Both the position numbers and the translations under genes were made by a program. 50,466 bases of DNA from an uncultured Pseudomonadota bacterium (GTDB lineage Bacteria; Pseudomonadota; Gammaproteobacteria; Burkholderiales; Rhodocyclaceae): the NCBI GenBank assembly GCA_903951825.1, contig CAJBDJ010000047.1, forward strand, positions 1 to 50,466, written 5' to 3'. Below the pieces are notes generated by a model that saw only the letters and a list, made by a program, of their open reading frames with translations, made no database searches and was not told the origin of the DNA. This document shows, piece by piece, positions 1 through 9,317 of the stretch. Each line of letters starts with the position of its first letter. Position 1 is the first letter of the stretch.

Positions 1-112
1 GGTTTGAAGTGACATCTCTACCCCTGAGAAAAATCAAGAGTAGACGCTATTTCAGGTGAGTTTACAAGCGGACGTCATAAGTCCGTGATTGTTAACGATT
101 ATTTCGAAAAGT

Positions 113-529
113 TTACGACAGGTGCGTAAGCGATTGCCGTGAGTCACTGTTATGCGAGCGGGTAATGTTCCTCGGCTCGCTCAAGAAATCCTCTACGGCG
201 GTTTCGATGATGCGTGGCAATTCGTCAATGATTCGTTGCTCAACAAGGCGAGCCAGTTGGCGGACAATCAGGTCGTGCCCGATGGGCTCCGGTTTTTGTG
301 CCGATTCTTGCGCCTCAGTTGCGAGCGGTATTGACATCGCAGGAGCTTCTTCCTCGGCGCCAAATGCCGCTGCAACCTCGCCCGACAACGTAACGATATC
401 GAGCAAAATTGGCAAATCCTCGTCCCCATTGACGGCATCGGTGAGAACCGGCACGTCCTCCGAATCGGCGTTGGGATTGCGCCGCCGCTGCATCAAGGCA
501 TCGGCTCGGGCGAGAATCGGGCTCGGCAT
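113..529 (-). CDS. Small acidic hypothetical protein downstream of holC
   Basis: I do not recognise a named domain in this 138-residue protein. The N-terminal half is acidic and holds two similar short motifs, VPVLTDAV (about residues 27-34) and LPILLDIV (about 39-46), that look like an internal duplication. The C-terminal part, about residues 85-120, is predicted amphipathic helix (QLARLVEQRIIDELPRIIE). That tail loosely resembles the C-terminal helices of PopZ-type (DUF2497) proteins, which is a visual likeness only. No signal peptide or membrane segment is visible, so it should be cytosolic. It starts 11 bases after holC ends, so pepA, holC and this gene probably form one transcript. The ATG at 529 gives the longest frame. 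Function unknown. Confidence 0.7.
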   Translation of the reverse strand: MPSPILARADALMQRRRNPNADSEDVPVLTDAVNGDEDLPILLDIVTLSGEVAAAFGAEEEAPAMSIPLATEAQESAQKPEPIGHDLIVRQLARLVEQRIIDELPRIIETAVEDFLSEPRNITRSHNSDSRQSLTHLS

Positions 530-540
530 ACGGCAGTCCT

Positions 541-963
541 TCAGCGTTTGCTGAGATCGAAATAGTGCACGTCGCAGCCCTTGTCTTTATAGAACTTGAC
601 GCGGGTGCGGGCAGCGTGCCGATCCTCCTCGGCTTGACCGACGACTTCAATCAGACGCTGAAAACGTTCGAACCCCGGGGGGGTGGCATGGCCAAGATTC
701 ATCAGACGTTCGGTTTGCGCCGGCTGTTCGAGATTGTCGGTGAGCAAAACCGGTGTCTCGTTGGCGAGCGGGGAATCAGCACGGCAGTGAGGTACAAAAC
801 TTAATGCCGTCTGCATCCATAGTTGGCGGTCGAGGTTGTTGGCGAGTTCGCCGTCCGGCGTGTAAACCAGCATTGGCTTTTTCTGGGCATAGGCGCCACC
901 GAGGAGGGCGCAAGCCGCCGCCACTTTGTCTGTGGCGCCATGATAGAAAAAAACCTCGGTCAA
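541..963 (-). CDS. holC: DNA polymerase III chi subunit
   Basis: Chi is an accessory subunit of the clamp-loader complex of DNA polymerase III; it pairs with psi and contacts single-strand binding protein at the replication fork. The 140-residue product has the expected length and the typical opening TEVFFYHGATDK. The family pattern of a YTPDGELANNLDRQLW segment near residue 35 followed by a PVLL segment near residue 70 is present. The start codon overlaps the pepA stop by four bases, which indicates translational coupling; pepA-holC is a common pair in proteobacteria. The C-terminus HYFDLSKR is complete. No oddities. Confidence 0.93.
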   Translation of the reverse strand: MTEVFFYHGATDKVAAACALLGGAYAQKKPMLVYTPDGELANNLDRQLWMQTALSFVPHCRADSPLANETPVLLTDNLEQPAQTERLMNLGHATPPGFERFQRLIEVVGQAEEDRHAARTRVKFYKDKGCDVHYFDLSKR

Positions 964-2456
964 TTGAGTTTGCCGGCGCGTTGCAACAGGTAGTGCATCA
1001 GGAGTGGCACCGGGCGCCCAGTTGCTCCTTTGTCAGCGCCGGATTTCCAGGCGGTGCCGGCAATGTCGAGATGCGCCCAGGCATATTTTTTGGTGAAACG
1101 CGAGAGGAAGCAGGCCGCTGTGATCGACCCACCCCAGCGCCCGCCGATGTTGCCCATGTCGGCAAACGGACTCTTGAGCAATTCCTGGTAGTCATCCCAC
1201 AACGGCATACGCCATGCGCGGTCACATGAGTCTTCAGCGGCATCGAGCAGGTCACGAGCCAGGGTGTCCTTGTCGGAGAAAAGGCCGCTGGCAACGTGGC
1301 CGAGGGCGACAACGCAGGCACCGGTGAGTGTCGCGACATCAATCACGGTATCCGGGTCGAAGCGTTCGGCGTAAGTCAGCGCATCACAAAGAATCAAACG
1401 GCCTTCGGCATCGGTGTTGAGAATTTCAATCGTCTGGCCGGACATCGAGGTAACGATGTCACCCGGGCGGGTAGCCATGGCATCCGGCATGTTTTCGGTG
1501 GCTGGAACGATGACGGTCAAATTGATCGGTAGCGCCAAGCGGGCGGTTGCACGCAGCGTACCCAGAACAGTGGCGGCGCCGCACATGTCGTACTTCATTT
1601 CATCCATCTCGGCCGCTGGCTTCAGGGAAATGCCCCCGGTATCGAAGGTAACGCCCTTGCCGACCAATACAATCGGCTTCTCGCTGGACTTTGCGCCCTT
1701 GTAACTCAGGACGATCAGCTTGGGCGGTTGACGCGAGCCTTGAGCTACCGATAGAAGCGAGTGCATGCCAAGTTTTTCCATGTCGGCACGTTCAAGAATG
1801 TTGCATTCAAGCTTGAGTTCTTCAGCCATCGCCTGTGCCTGCTCTGCCAAGTAGGTCGGATGGCAGATATTTGCCGGCAGATTGCCCAGGTTTTTGCTCA
1901 GTGCAACGCCTTCCGCAATGGCCAGTCCTTGTGCCAAGCCTTGCTCAGCTTGTGCAAGCTCGTTACGGCGACTGACGGCGAAAGTCAGCTTGCGCAACGG
2001 ACGACGAGATTCATCTTTTTTGCTCTTGAACTGGTCAAATCGGTAGCTCGCATCCAGTGCTGCGATGGTTGCCTGTCGAATCCGCCAGGCAACACTGCGT
2101 TTTTTGACGGCAATTTCAGTCAGGAAAATAGACGCATCGAAGGCGCCGGTATCATGTAACGCCTTTATCGCAGTCCGGACAGCAGCGAGAAAATCTTTCT
2201 CGCGAAAATCTTTTTCCTTGCCAAGACCAACCAGCAAAACCCGCTCACTCAGGGTGCCCGGAATATTATGCAAAAGTAAGGTCGTGCCGGCTTTTCCCTC
2301 CATGTCACCCCGGCGCAAGACGCCGGAAATATAGCCATCGGTGGATTTGTCGAGAATTTCGGCAGCCAATGTCAACCTTCGAGCCTCAAAGACGCCGGCA
2401 ACAATGCAGGCGCTGCGCTGCTTTTCCGGGCTGCCGCTTTTTATGCTAAATTCCAT
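960..2456 (-). CDS. pepA: Leucyl aminopeptidase (M17 family)
   Basis: Cytosolic dimetal aminopeptidase that removes N-terminal leucine and other residues; in Escherichia coli PepA also acts as a DNA-binding accessory protein. The 498-residue product has the usual length. The catalytic domain shows VGKGVTFDTGGISLKP (residues 265-280, with metal/catalytic Lys267 and Asp272) and the M17 signature NTDAEGRL at residues 347-354, containing metal ligands Asp349 and Glu351 and catalytic Arg353. The ATG at 2456 is preceded by a good CAGGAG ribosome site. It is divergent from lptF with 70 bases between the starts, a layout often seen in this phylum, so the two promoters lie back to back. Confidence 0.97.
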   Translation of the reverse strand: MEFSIKSGSPEKQRSACIVAGVFEARRLTLAAEILDKSTDGYISGVLRRGDMEGKAGTTLLLHNIPGTLSERVLLVGLGKEKDFREKDFLAAVRTAIKALHDTGAFDASIFLTEIAVKKRSVAWRIRQATIAALDASYRFDQFKSKKDESRRPLRKLTFAVSRRNELAQAEQGLAQGLAIAEGVALSKNLGNLPANICHPTYLAEQAQAMAEELKLECNILERADMEKLGMHSLLSVAQGSRQPPKLIVLSYKGAKSSEKPIVLVGKGVTFDTGGISLKPAAEMDEMKYDMCGAATVLGTLRATARLALPINLTVIVPATENMPDAMATRPGDIVTSMSGQTIEILNTDAEGRLILCDALTYAERFDPDTVIDVATLTGACVVALGHVASGLFSDKDTLARDLLDAAEDSCDRAWRMPLWDDYQELLKSPFADMGNIGGRWGGSITAACFLSRFTKKYAWAHLDIAGTAWKSGADKGATGRPVPLLMHYLLQRAGKLN

Positions 2457-2526
2457 TGCTTGCTCCTGAAGAGGAAATTTCAGTACTCGCGGGATTATCC
2501 CTGCATTTTTTGGGTTTCGTCAAAGC

Positions 2527-3612
2527 ATGATATTCGAGCGCGCCGTTCGGCGCGAGTTTTCCCAAGCTGCTGCTGGCATCAGCGTCGTTCTCTTGGCCAT
2601 CTTGATCTCCACGCAGTTGATACGCTTGCTCAAGGAGGCGGTCGGCGGGAAGATTGCGCCCGAATCCGTACTCTCTTTGCTCGGTTTTGCCGCTTTGAAT
2701 GCGATGCCGATTGTGATTTCGCTAACGCTCTTTGTGGCCATTTTGCTCAGTCTTTCAAGGGCGTATCGCGATTCGGAGATGGTCGTCTGGTTCTCCAGCG
2801 GCTTGCCGCTAACCGCCTGGGTGCGGCCTGTCTTGCAGTTCTCTTTGCCGATTGTTCTGGCGATTGCGGTGTTGTCCGGATTTCTCTCTCCTTGGGCCAA
2901 TTTCAATTCGGCGGGCTTCCGGCTTCAAATGTCGGCGCGAAGCGATGTTTCGCAAATATCCCCGGGTGTTTTTCGTGAGTCAAAGCGCGGGCAGCGTGTT
3001 TTTTTTGTTGAAGCCCTGACCGAAGATGCCGGCGTCGTCGGTAATGTGTTTGTCGCGTCGATGCAGGATGGCCGATTGGGTGTTGTGATGTCCGACGCCG
3101 GGCGTGTTGAAGTTGCGCCGAATGGGGACAAATTTGTCGTTCTCGAGCGAGGAAGACGTTATGAAGTCGAACCCGGTTCGCCCGAGTTCAAGATTGTCGA
3201 ATTCCAGCGCTACAAAGTGCGGACGCAGGACGGCGAGTCCAGATCGGCTGATCGTTCGCCGAACCGACTGCCGATCGATGAGTTGTTGCGGGATGGCAGT
3301 AATCAGGCGCGTGGCGAGTTGGTGTGGCGCATCGGCCTGCCCGTTTCGGCGTTGATCCTCGCCTTGCTGGCGATCCCGCTGTCTTATGTCAATCCGCGCG
3401 CCGGACGTTCCGCCAACATGTTGATTGCGATACTGATTTATGCGTTGTACAGCAATTTGATGTCAGTCAGTCAGGCCTGGGTTGCCCAAGGAAAGCTCTC
3501 ATTCTGGATCGGCTTGTGGGCGGTTCATGCGGTGATGTTGCTGCCACTCGTGTTGCTTTTCTATCATCGAATTACCTTGCGTATGCCCTGGCGGCGGGGT
3601 AGTACCCTCTAA
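2527..3612 (+). CDS. lptF: LPS export ABC transporter permease LptF
   Basis: Inner-membrane permease which, with LptG and the LptB ATPase, extracts lipopolysaccharide and passes it to the periplasmic Lpt bridge. The 361-residue product has the YjgP/YjgQ layout: membrane segments near residues 12-35, 55-75 and 98-120, a periplasmic beta-rich domain from about 130 to 265, then three more segments near 270-355. The N-terminal FERAVRREF is a typical amphipathic start. Its stop overlaps the lptG start by one base (TAATG). The ribosome site before the ATG is weak. LptB is not in this window. Confidence 0.95.
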   Translation: MIFERAVRREFSQAAAGISVVLLAILISTQLIRLLKEAVGGKIAPESVLSLLGFAALNAMPIVISLTLFVAILLSLSRAYRDSEMVVWFSSGLPLTAWVRPVLQFSLPIVLAIAVLSGFLSPWANFNSAGFRLQMSARSDVSQISPGVFRESKRGQRVFFVEALTEDAGVVGNVFVASMQDGRLGVVMSDAGRVEVAPNGDKFVVLERGRRYEVEPGSPEFKIVEFQRYKVRTQDGESRSADRSPNRLPIDELLRDGSNQARGELVWRIGLPVSALILALLAIPLSYVNPRAGRSANMLIAILIYALYSNLMSVSQAWVAQGKLSFWIGLWAVHAVMLLPLVLLFYHRITLRMPWRRGSTL

Positions 3613-4697
3613 TGTTCAAATTGAAGCTTTACCAGCGATATTTGATGCGCGAGTCTTTCGCCGCGATATTTTTGGTGCTGGCCGCATTTCTCGCGCTATT
3701 CGCTTTTTTTGACCTGATCAACGAGTTGCGCAACATCGGCAAGGGCGGCTACCAGTTAAAGCACGCGCTCCTCTACGTGGTGCTGAGTATTCCCGGTACC
3801 GTCTATGAATTGATACCGATTGCCGCCCTGATCGGTTCGCTCTACGCCTTGACCACCTTGGCTCGGCATTCTGAACTGACGGTGCTGCGAGCCTCGGGGC
3901 TGTCGACACGCTCGCTTTTGACGACCCTTTTTCGTGTTGCGGGGCTGCTTGCGCTGCTGACTTTACTCGTTGGAGAACTGTTAGTTCCCGTCTCCGAGCG
4001 CCTGGCGCAAGAGTTGTGGGCTAAAGCAATGAGCAAGGTAATCTCTCAAAGCGGGTTTCAGTCTGGATTGTGGATCAAGGACGGACACAGTTTCATTAAT
4101 ATCCGTGAAGCAACGCTGGACGCCAAGTTGAATGGGGTGCGGATATACAAGTTTACCCATGGCAACGTTCTTGAGTCAGTTACCGACGTCGATCGGGCTG
4201 AATATCAGCCGCCCGATCACTGGCGCCTGACAGGCGTTATACGAACCACCTTGGATGGCGATAGTGCCAGCGTTCAGCGTATTGATAGCGAAGAGTGGCG
4301 GTCTGCAATCACCCCCGACCTGCTTTCTGTTTTGATGGTCTTGCCAGAGCGAATGTCGCTGCTTGGTTTGCTGAGCTATACCGAGCACTTGAATGACAAT
4401 CATCAGAAGTCTGAGCGTTATGAAGTTGCCGTCTGGAAAAAAATAATTTATCCACTGGCGACGTTGGTCATGGTCGCGCTGGCTTTACCCTTTGGCTACT
4501 CACACAACCGGATGGGGGGTGCCAGCCTGAAAGTATTTTCCGGAGTCATGCTCGGAATTCTGTTCTACATGCTCAACGGGCTGTTTTCAAATCTCGGCGC
4601 CATCAATTCATGGCCACCATTCGCCAGTGCCAGTGCGCCCTCGGCGATGTTTTTTCTGGTTGCGATGGGCATGCTTTGGTGGGTTGAACGTCGCTGA
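3612..4697 (+). CDS. lptG: LPS export ABC transporter permease LptG
   Basis: Partner permease of LptF in the LptB2FG lipopolysaccharide exporter. The product is 361 residues, the same length as LptF, with the same topology: three N-terminal membrane segments, a periplasmic domain from about residue 130 to 265 and three C-terminal segments ending in MFFLVAMGMLWWVERR. The conserved YLMRESFAAIF start and the ELTVLRASGLS coupling-helix region (about residues 88-98) are clear. It overlaps lptF by one base and must be cotranslated with it. It converges with the RDD gene, leaving a single base between the stops. Confidence 0.95.
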   Translation: MFKLKLYQRYLMRESFAAIFLVLAAFLALFAFFDLINELRNIGKGGYQLKHALLYVVLSIPGTVYELIPIAALIGSLYALTTLARHSELTVLRASGLSTRSLLTTLFRVAGLLALLTLLVGELLVPVSERLAQELWAKAMSKVISQSGFQSGLWIKDGHSFINIREATLDAKLNGVRIYKFTHGNVLESVTDVDRAEYQPPDHWRLTGVIRTTLDGDSASVQRIDSEEWRSAITPDLLSVLMVLPERMSLLGLLSYTEHLNDNHQKSERYEVAVWKKIIYPLATLVMVALALPFGYSHNRMGGASLKVFSGVMLGILFYMLNGLFSNLGAINSWPPFASASAPSAMFFLVAMGMLWWVERR

Positions 4698-4698
4698 T

Positions 4699-5130
4699 TC
4701 AGGCTTGGGTAGAAACGATCCGGCTGCCGGCAATGCGGTCATGCAGAAATTGCTTGTCCTTGTCGACCAGGGCCCACAAAAAGCCGCCGCCGAGCAAAAA
4801 AATACCGAGCCACGCCAGCATGTAGCGAAATACGGCCTGGGACGGGCGCATCAGGTGGCCGTCCTCGTTAACCAGTCGCAACTTCCAGGTTTTCATCGGT
4901 AGGGTTTGCCCGTTCTGTAGCCAGAACCAGACGAAATAAACCAGGAGCAACCAAAAAATGTGCAGTACCAGAACATTCCGGGCGACAGGGGGAAAGCCCC
5001 ATTGATTGAGGAAGCCTGCCAGAAATGCTTGCGGCAGCAGGAAACCGATCAGCAAAATGGAAAAGACCACCAGGCTTTCGTAAAGCAGGCTCGCCATACG
5101 GCGGCGAAGAGGGGCGAGTTGGCTGGACAT
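4699..5130 (-). CDS. RDD family membrane protein
   Basis: Small inner-membrane protein of 143 residues with the RDD domain fold: segments near residues 15-40, 53-70 and 105-125, and the conserved GQTLPMKTWKLRLV stretch after the second segment. The C-terminal DKQFLHDRIAGSRIV matches the usual FLHDRLAGTRVV ending of the family. The molecular role of most RDD proteins is not established; some have been linked to ion or solute transport. It lies downstream of the sigma-factor gene on the same strand. In related betaproteobacteria a sigma factor, DUF3619 and DUF3106 genes often precede an RDD gene; here the 105-base gap has no room for the middle two. Confidence 0.88.
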   Translation of the reverse strand: MSSQLAPLRRRMASLLYESLVVFSILLIGFLLPQAFLAGFLNQWGFPPVARNVLVLHIFWLLLVYFVWFWLQNGQTLPMKTWKLRLVNEDGHLMRPSQAVFRYMLAWLGIFLLGGGFLWALVDKDKQFLHDRIAGSRIVSTQA

Positions 5131-5235
5131 CAGAAGTTGGCTATTGACTAAGGCGGTGGGGGATTATCGCAGCGGTCATGGTAAGTGTTGCGGTTAACCA
5201 GATTTTTGCCCCGAAATTATTGTCCGGGGGTGGCC

Positions 5236-5799
5236 TCACAACTTGATGCCTCTTGCCGACAATGCTGCCGCCAAAGCGTGCGTAGCGCGCGAGCAGTGCG
5301 TTTTGACACTGCCTTCCGAGCATCCCATGGCAGCGGCTGTTTCAGAGACATCCATGTCTTCCCAGTAACGCATCAGGAAAGCTTCGCGCTGGCGCGCCGG
5401 CAAATTTTTGATTTCTTCGTCAATGATATTTAGCGTCTGCGCTTGAAGAAGCTGGCTCTCCGGGGTTCTGGCGCCGCCGGCATCCTCGTCGGCAACCAGG
5501 ATTTCGAGTGGGTCGCTGTCTTCGTCATCATCGTGAGTGAACGCCGAGAGCAGTGTCGTCCATAGCGAACGAACTTTGCTGCGCCGGTAGAAGTCACGAA
5601 TGGTGTTTTGCAGAATACGCTGAAAAAGCATCGGAAACTCTTCAGCAGGATGGCCGCCATATTTTTCGGCAAGCTTGAGCATGCTGTCCTGAACGATGTC
5701 CAAGGCCGACTCTTCTTCTCGCACAGCGAACATCGCCTGCTTAAAGGCGCGGCGCTCGACCGATTCCAGAAAGTCAGAAAGTTCGTGGGATGAAGCCAG
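5236..5799 (-). CDS. ECF-like RNA polymerase sigma factor, probable CTG start
   Basis: Sigma-70 family regulator with region 2 (ALDIVQDSMLKLAEKYGG, then IRDFYRRSKVRS) and region 4 (LPARQREAFLMRYWEDMDV, helix-turn-helix SETAAAMGCSEGSVKTHCSRA). The first ATG in frame, at 5733, would delete the front of region 2. The frame stays open upstream and encodes ASSHELSDFLESVERRAFKQA, a typical opening of this family. No ATG, GTG or TTG lies there in frame; a CTG at 5799-5797 sits 8 bases after an AGGA ribosome site. I therefore extend the gene to 5799 (187 residues). No anti-sigma gene is adjacent. The acidic linker near residues 85-105 (DDDEDSD) is variable in the family. Target promoters are unknown. 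Confidence 0.85.
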   Translation of the reverse strand: MASSHELSDFLESVERRAFKQAMFAVREEESALDIVQDSMLKLAEKYGGHPAEEFPMLFQRILQNTIRDFYRRSKVRSLWTTLLSAFTHDDDEDSDPLEILVADEDAGGARTPESQLLQAQTLNIIDEEIKNLPARQREAFLMRYWEDMDVSETAAAMGCSEGSVKTHCSRATHALAAALSARGIKL

Positions 5800-5851
5800 G
5801 TGTTTTTTCCTGTAAATAAACCATGGGGGCGAGTGGGATTGCCATCATACC

Positions 5852-5880
5852 TTGACCGAACAAAGGCGGTCGATTAATGT
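5852..5880 (+). promoter_or_regulatory. Candidate promoter for ilvI
   Basis: TTGACC at 5852-5857 and TAATGT at 5875-5880 are separated by 17 bases and lie about 40 bases ahead of the ilvI ATG. The -35 is good and the -10 is weak. It falls in the divergent space between the sigma factor and ilvI. I could not recognise a leader peptide or an attenuator here. Confidence 0.4.
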
Positions 5881-5917
5881 TACGTTCTTTTAAGCAACAG
5901 CTTTTTTGGGCTCGACA

Positions 5918-7618
5918 ATGATGATTAGCGGTGCAGAAATTGTAATCAGGTGCCTGCAGGAAGAAAAGGTTGACTGTGTGTTTGGCTACCCAGGCGGGTC
6001 GGTTCTGCACATTTACGATGCGCTCTTCAAGCAGGATCAGATCAAGCATGTGCTGGTTCGCCATGAGCAGGCTGCGGTTCATGCAGCCGATGCCTTTTCG
6101 CGATCATCGCAAAAAGTGGGTGTGGCTCTAGTTACTTCAGGGCCTGGCGTGACCAATACCGTCACGGGTATTGCAACGGCCTACATGGATTCGATCCCGA
6201 TGGTGGTGTTAACAGGGCAGGTGCCGTCTTTCTACATTGGCCAGGACGCTTTCCAAGAATGCGACACGGTCGGTATTACCCGCCCTTGCGTCAAGCACAA
6301 CTTCTTGGTCAAGGATGTCAAGGATCTGGCGCTGACGATCAAGAAAGCTTTTCACATCGCTGCTACCGGACGACCGGGCCCGGTCGTCGTTGATATCCCC
6401 AAGGATATTACGGCGCAGATGTGTGAGTTTGAATATCCCAAGTCAATCCAGATGCGCTCTTACAACCCGGTGGTCAAAGGTCACCTCGGGCAGATCAAGA
6501 AAGCGGTACAGATTCTCAAAGAAGCAAAGCGTCCGATAATTTATGCGGGGGGGGGCGCCATTCTCTCCGACGCGGCGGATAAACTCACGCAACTGGCACA
6601 TAAACTCAAGTTCCCGGTGACCAACACCCTCATGGGTTTGGGTTCCTATCCGGCAACCGACAAACAATTTGTTGGCATGTTGGGAATGCATGGCACTTTT
6701 GAAGCCAACAACGCGATGCACTATTCAGATGTGATTCTGGCTGTCGGCGCGCGTTTTGATGATCGCGTGATCGGCAATCCCGAACATTTCGGCGAAGAAA
6801 AGCGTCGGGTCATCCATATTGATATCGACCCCTCGTCAATTTCCAAGCGGGTTAAAGTTGACGTGCCTATCGTTGGTAATGTCGCTGACGTGATTGATGA
6901 GTTGTTAAAGTTGATCGGCAGCGACTTCAAAACCGATCCTGACGTTGATAACTGGTGGAAGCAGATCGACGAATGGCGTAGCCGCGATTCTCTGCGTTAC
7001 AAGCAGGGCGAACACATCATGCCGCAGTTTGTGATGGAGAAGCTTTACGAAGTGACGCGGGGTGATGCGTTTATTACTTCGGATGTCGGCCAGCACCAGA
7101 TGTTCGCCGCGCAGTATTACAAATTTGATAAACCCAGGCGCTGGATCAATTCCGGTGGCTTGGGCACCATGGGTGTCGGCTTGCCCTATGGCATGGGTGT
7201 CCTGATGGCCAACCCGGATGCCCAGGTTGCCTGTGTGACGGGCGAAGGGTCGATCCAGATGTGTATCCAGGAATTGTCGACCTGCAAGCAGTATGGTTTC
7301 CCGATCAAGATCATCAACCTGAACAACGGTATGCTCGGCATGGTTCGCCAGTGGCAGGAAATGTTCTATTCCAAGCGCTACTCGCAGTCTTATGTCACCT
7401 CGCTGCCGGATTTCGTCAAGCTGGCCGAGGCATATGGTCATGTCGGGATGAAAATCGAGCGGCCGGAAGATGTCGAGCCGGCGCTGCGCAAGGCATTTAC
7501 AGAGCACAAGAACGATCTGGTATTCATGGATTTCATCATTGATCCCGTCGCCAACGTTTTTCCGATGGTTGCGGCGGGCAAGGGGCTGACCGAAATGATC
7601 CTCGCTGAAGACCTGTGA
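5918..7618 (+). CDS. ilvI: Acetolactate synthase large subunit
   Basis: Thiamine-diphosphate enzyme that condenses pyruvate with pyruvate or 2-oxobutyrate, the first common step of valine, leucine and isoleucine synthesis. The 566-residue product has the cofactor-activating glutamate in VRHEQAAVHAAD (about residue 50), an FAD-binding central domain, and the thiamine-binding GEGSIQM...LNNGMLGMV block near residues 440-470. I start at the first of two adjacent ATGs (5918); a TTG at 5906 is also in frame but less likely. It is followed 17 bases later by the regulatory subunit ilvH. The catalytic motifs are intact. Confidence 0.96.
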   Translation: MMISGAEIVIRCLQEEKVDCVFGYPGGSVLHIYDALFKQDQIKHVLVRHEQAAVHAADAFSRSSQKVGVALVTSGPGVTNTVTGIATAYMDSIPMVVLTGQVPSFYIGQDAFQECDTVGITRPCVKHNFLVKDVKDLALTIKKAFHIAATGRPGPVVVDIPKDITAQMCEFEYPKSIQMRSYNPVVKGHLGQIKKAVQILKEAKRPIIYAGGGAILSDAADKLTQLAHKLKFPVTNTLMGLGSYPATDKQFVGMLGMHGTFEANNAMHYSDVILAVGARFDDRVIGNPEHFGEEKRRVIHIDIDPSSISKRVKVDVPIVGNVADVIDELLKLIGSDFKTDPDVDNWWKQIDEWRSRDSLRYKQGEHIMPQFVMEKLYEVTRGDAFITSDVGQHQMFAAQYYKFDKPRRWINSGGLGTMGVGLPYGMGVLMANPDAQVACVTGEGSIQMCIQELSTCKQYGFPIKIINLNNGMLGMVRQWQEMFYSKRYSQSYVTSLPDFVKLAEAYGHVGMKIERPEDVEPALRKAFTEHKNDLVFMDFIIDPVANVFPMVAAGKGLTEMILAEDL

Positions 7619-7635
7619 GCGAGAGAGGAAAAGAC

Positions 7636-8127
7636 ATGCGACACATAATTTCCATCCTCATTGAAAATGAATCAGGCGCACTTTCGCGCGTCGCCGGCCT
7701 TTTTTCAGCCCGGGGATACAACATTGAAACGCTGACCGTGGCACCGACGGAAGATCCCTCGTTGTCGCGAATGACCATTCTGACCTGGGGATCCGACGAG
7801 GTTCTCGAGCAAATCACCAAACAGCTGAACAAGTTGATTGATGTCGTCAAGGTGGTCGATCTCTCCGAAGCCGCTCACGTCGAACGGGAACTGATGCTGA
7901 TCAAGGTTCGTGCCACCGGCAAGGATCGTGAAGAAATGAAACGGATGGCTGATATTTTCCGTGGCCGCATCATCGACGTGACTGAGTCGACCTACGTTAT
8001 CGAGTTGACCGGCGCCGGCTCCAAACTTGATTCATTTATTGCCGCCCTTGATGCAGGGTTGATTCTCGAGACCGTCCGTACCGGTGTCTGTGGCATCGGT
8101 CGCGGTGATCGTATTCTTAAAGTTTAA
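7636..8127 (+). CDS. ilvH: Acetolactate synthase small (regulatory) subunit
   Basis: Regulatory partner of IlvI that binds valine through an ACT domain and stabilises the active holoenzyme. The product is 163 residues. The N-terminal ACT domain starts RHIISILIENESGALSRVAG and contains the RGYNIETLTV stretch that lines the valine site. The C-terminal half carries the second, ACT-like domain common to IlvH. The ATG at 7636 has a GAGAGGAAAAGAC ribosome site in front; the in-frame GTG at 7615 overlaps ilvI but lacks one. It sits between ilvI and ilvC, so all three are cotranscribed. Confidence 0.96.
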   Translation: MRHIISILIENESGALSRVAGLFSARGYNIETLTVAPTEDPSLSRMTILTWGSDEVLEQITKQLNKLIDVVKVVDLSEAAHVERELMLIKVRATGKDREEMKRMADIFRGRIIDVTESTYVIELTGAGSKLDSFIAALDAGLILETVRTGVCGIGRGDRILKV

Positions 8128-9168
<1,041 letters not shown>

Positions 9169-9216
9169 TTTGGTCATCGGCCGGGCGAGGCGATCACATG
9201 CCTTGCTTTCGCTGTG

Positions 9217-9251
9217 GGGCGGTGTGGTGGTTCACACCGCCCTTGTTTTTT
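9217..9251 (+). terminator. Rho-independent terminator after ilvC
   Basis: A perfect 10-bp stem, GGGCGGTGTG pairing with CACACCGCCC, closes a six-base loop (GTGGTT) and is followed by TTGTTTTTT. This is a textbook intrinsic terminator for the ilvI-ilvH-ilvC transcript. Confidence 0.92.
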
Positions 9252-9317
9252 CCGGAAAATGCGCTTTTCTCAAAGGGTGTATTCTTTACCTCCCAACAAG
9301 CGGAATTGACCTAATCC

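Noticed and set aside
5774-6082. 102-codon minus-strand frame ahead of the sigma factor
   Set aside because: It is antisense to the ilvI start and overlaps the sigma-factor N-terminus in another frame; the sigma frame has the family match.
6905-7507. 200-codon minus-strand frame
   Set aside because: Antisense to the thiamine-binding half of ilvI; no family features.
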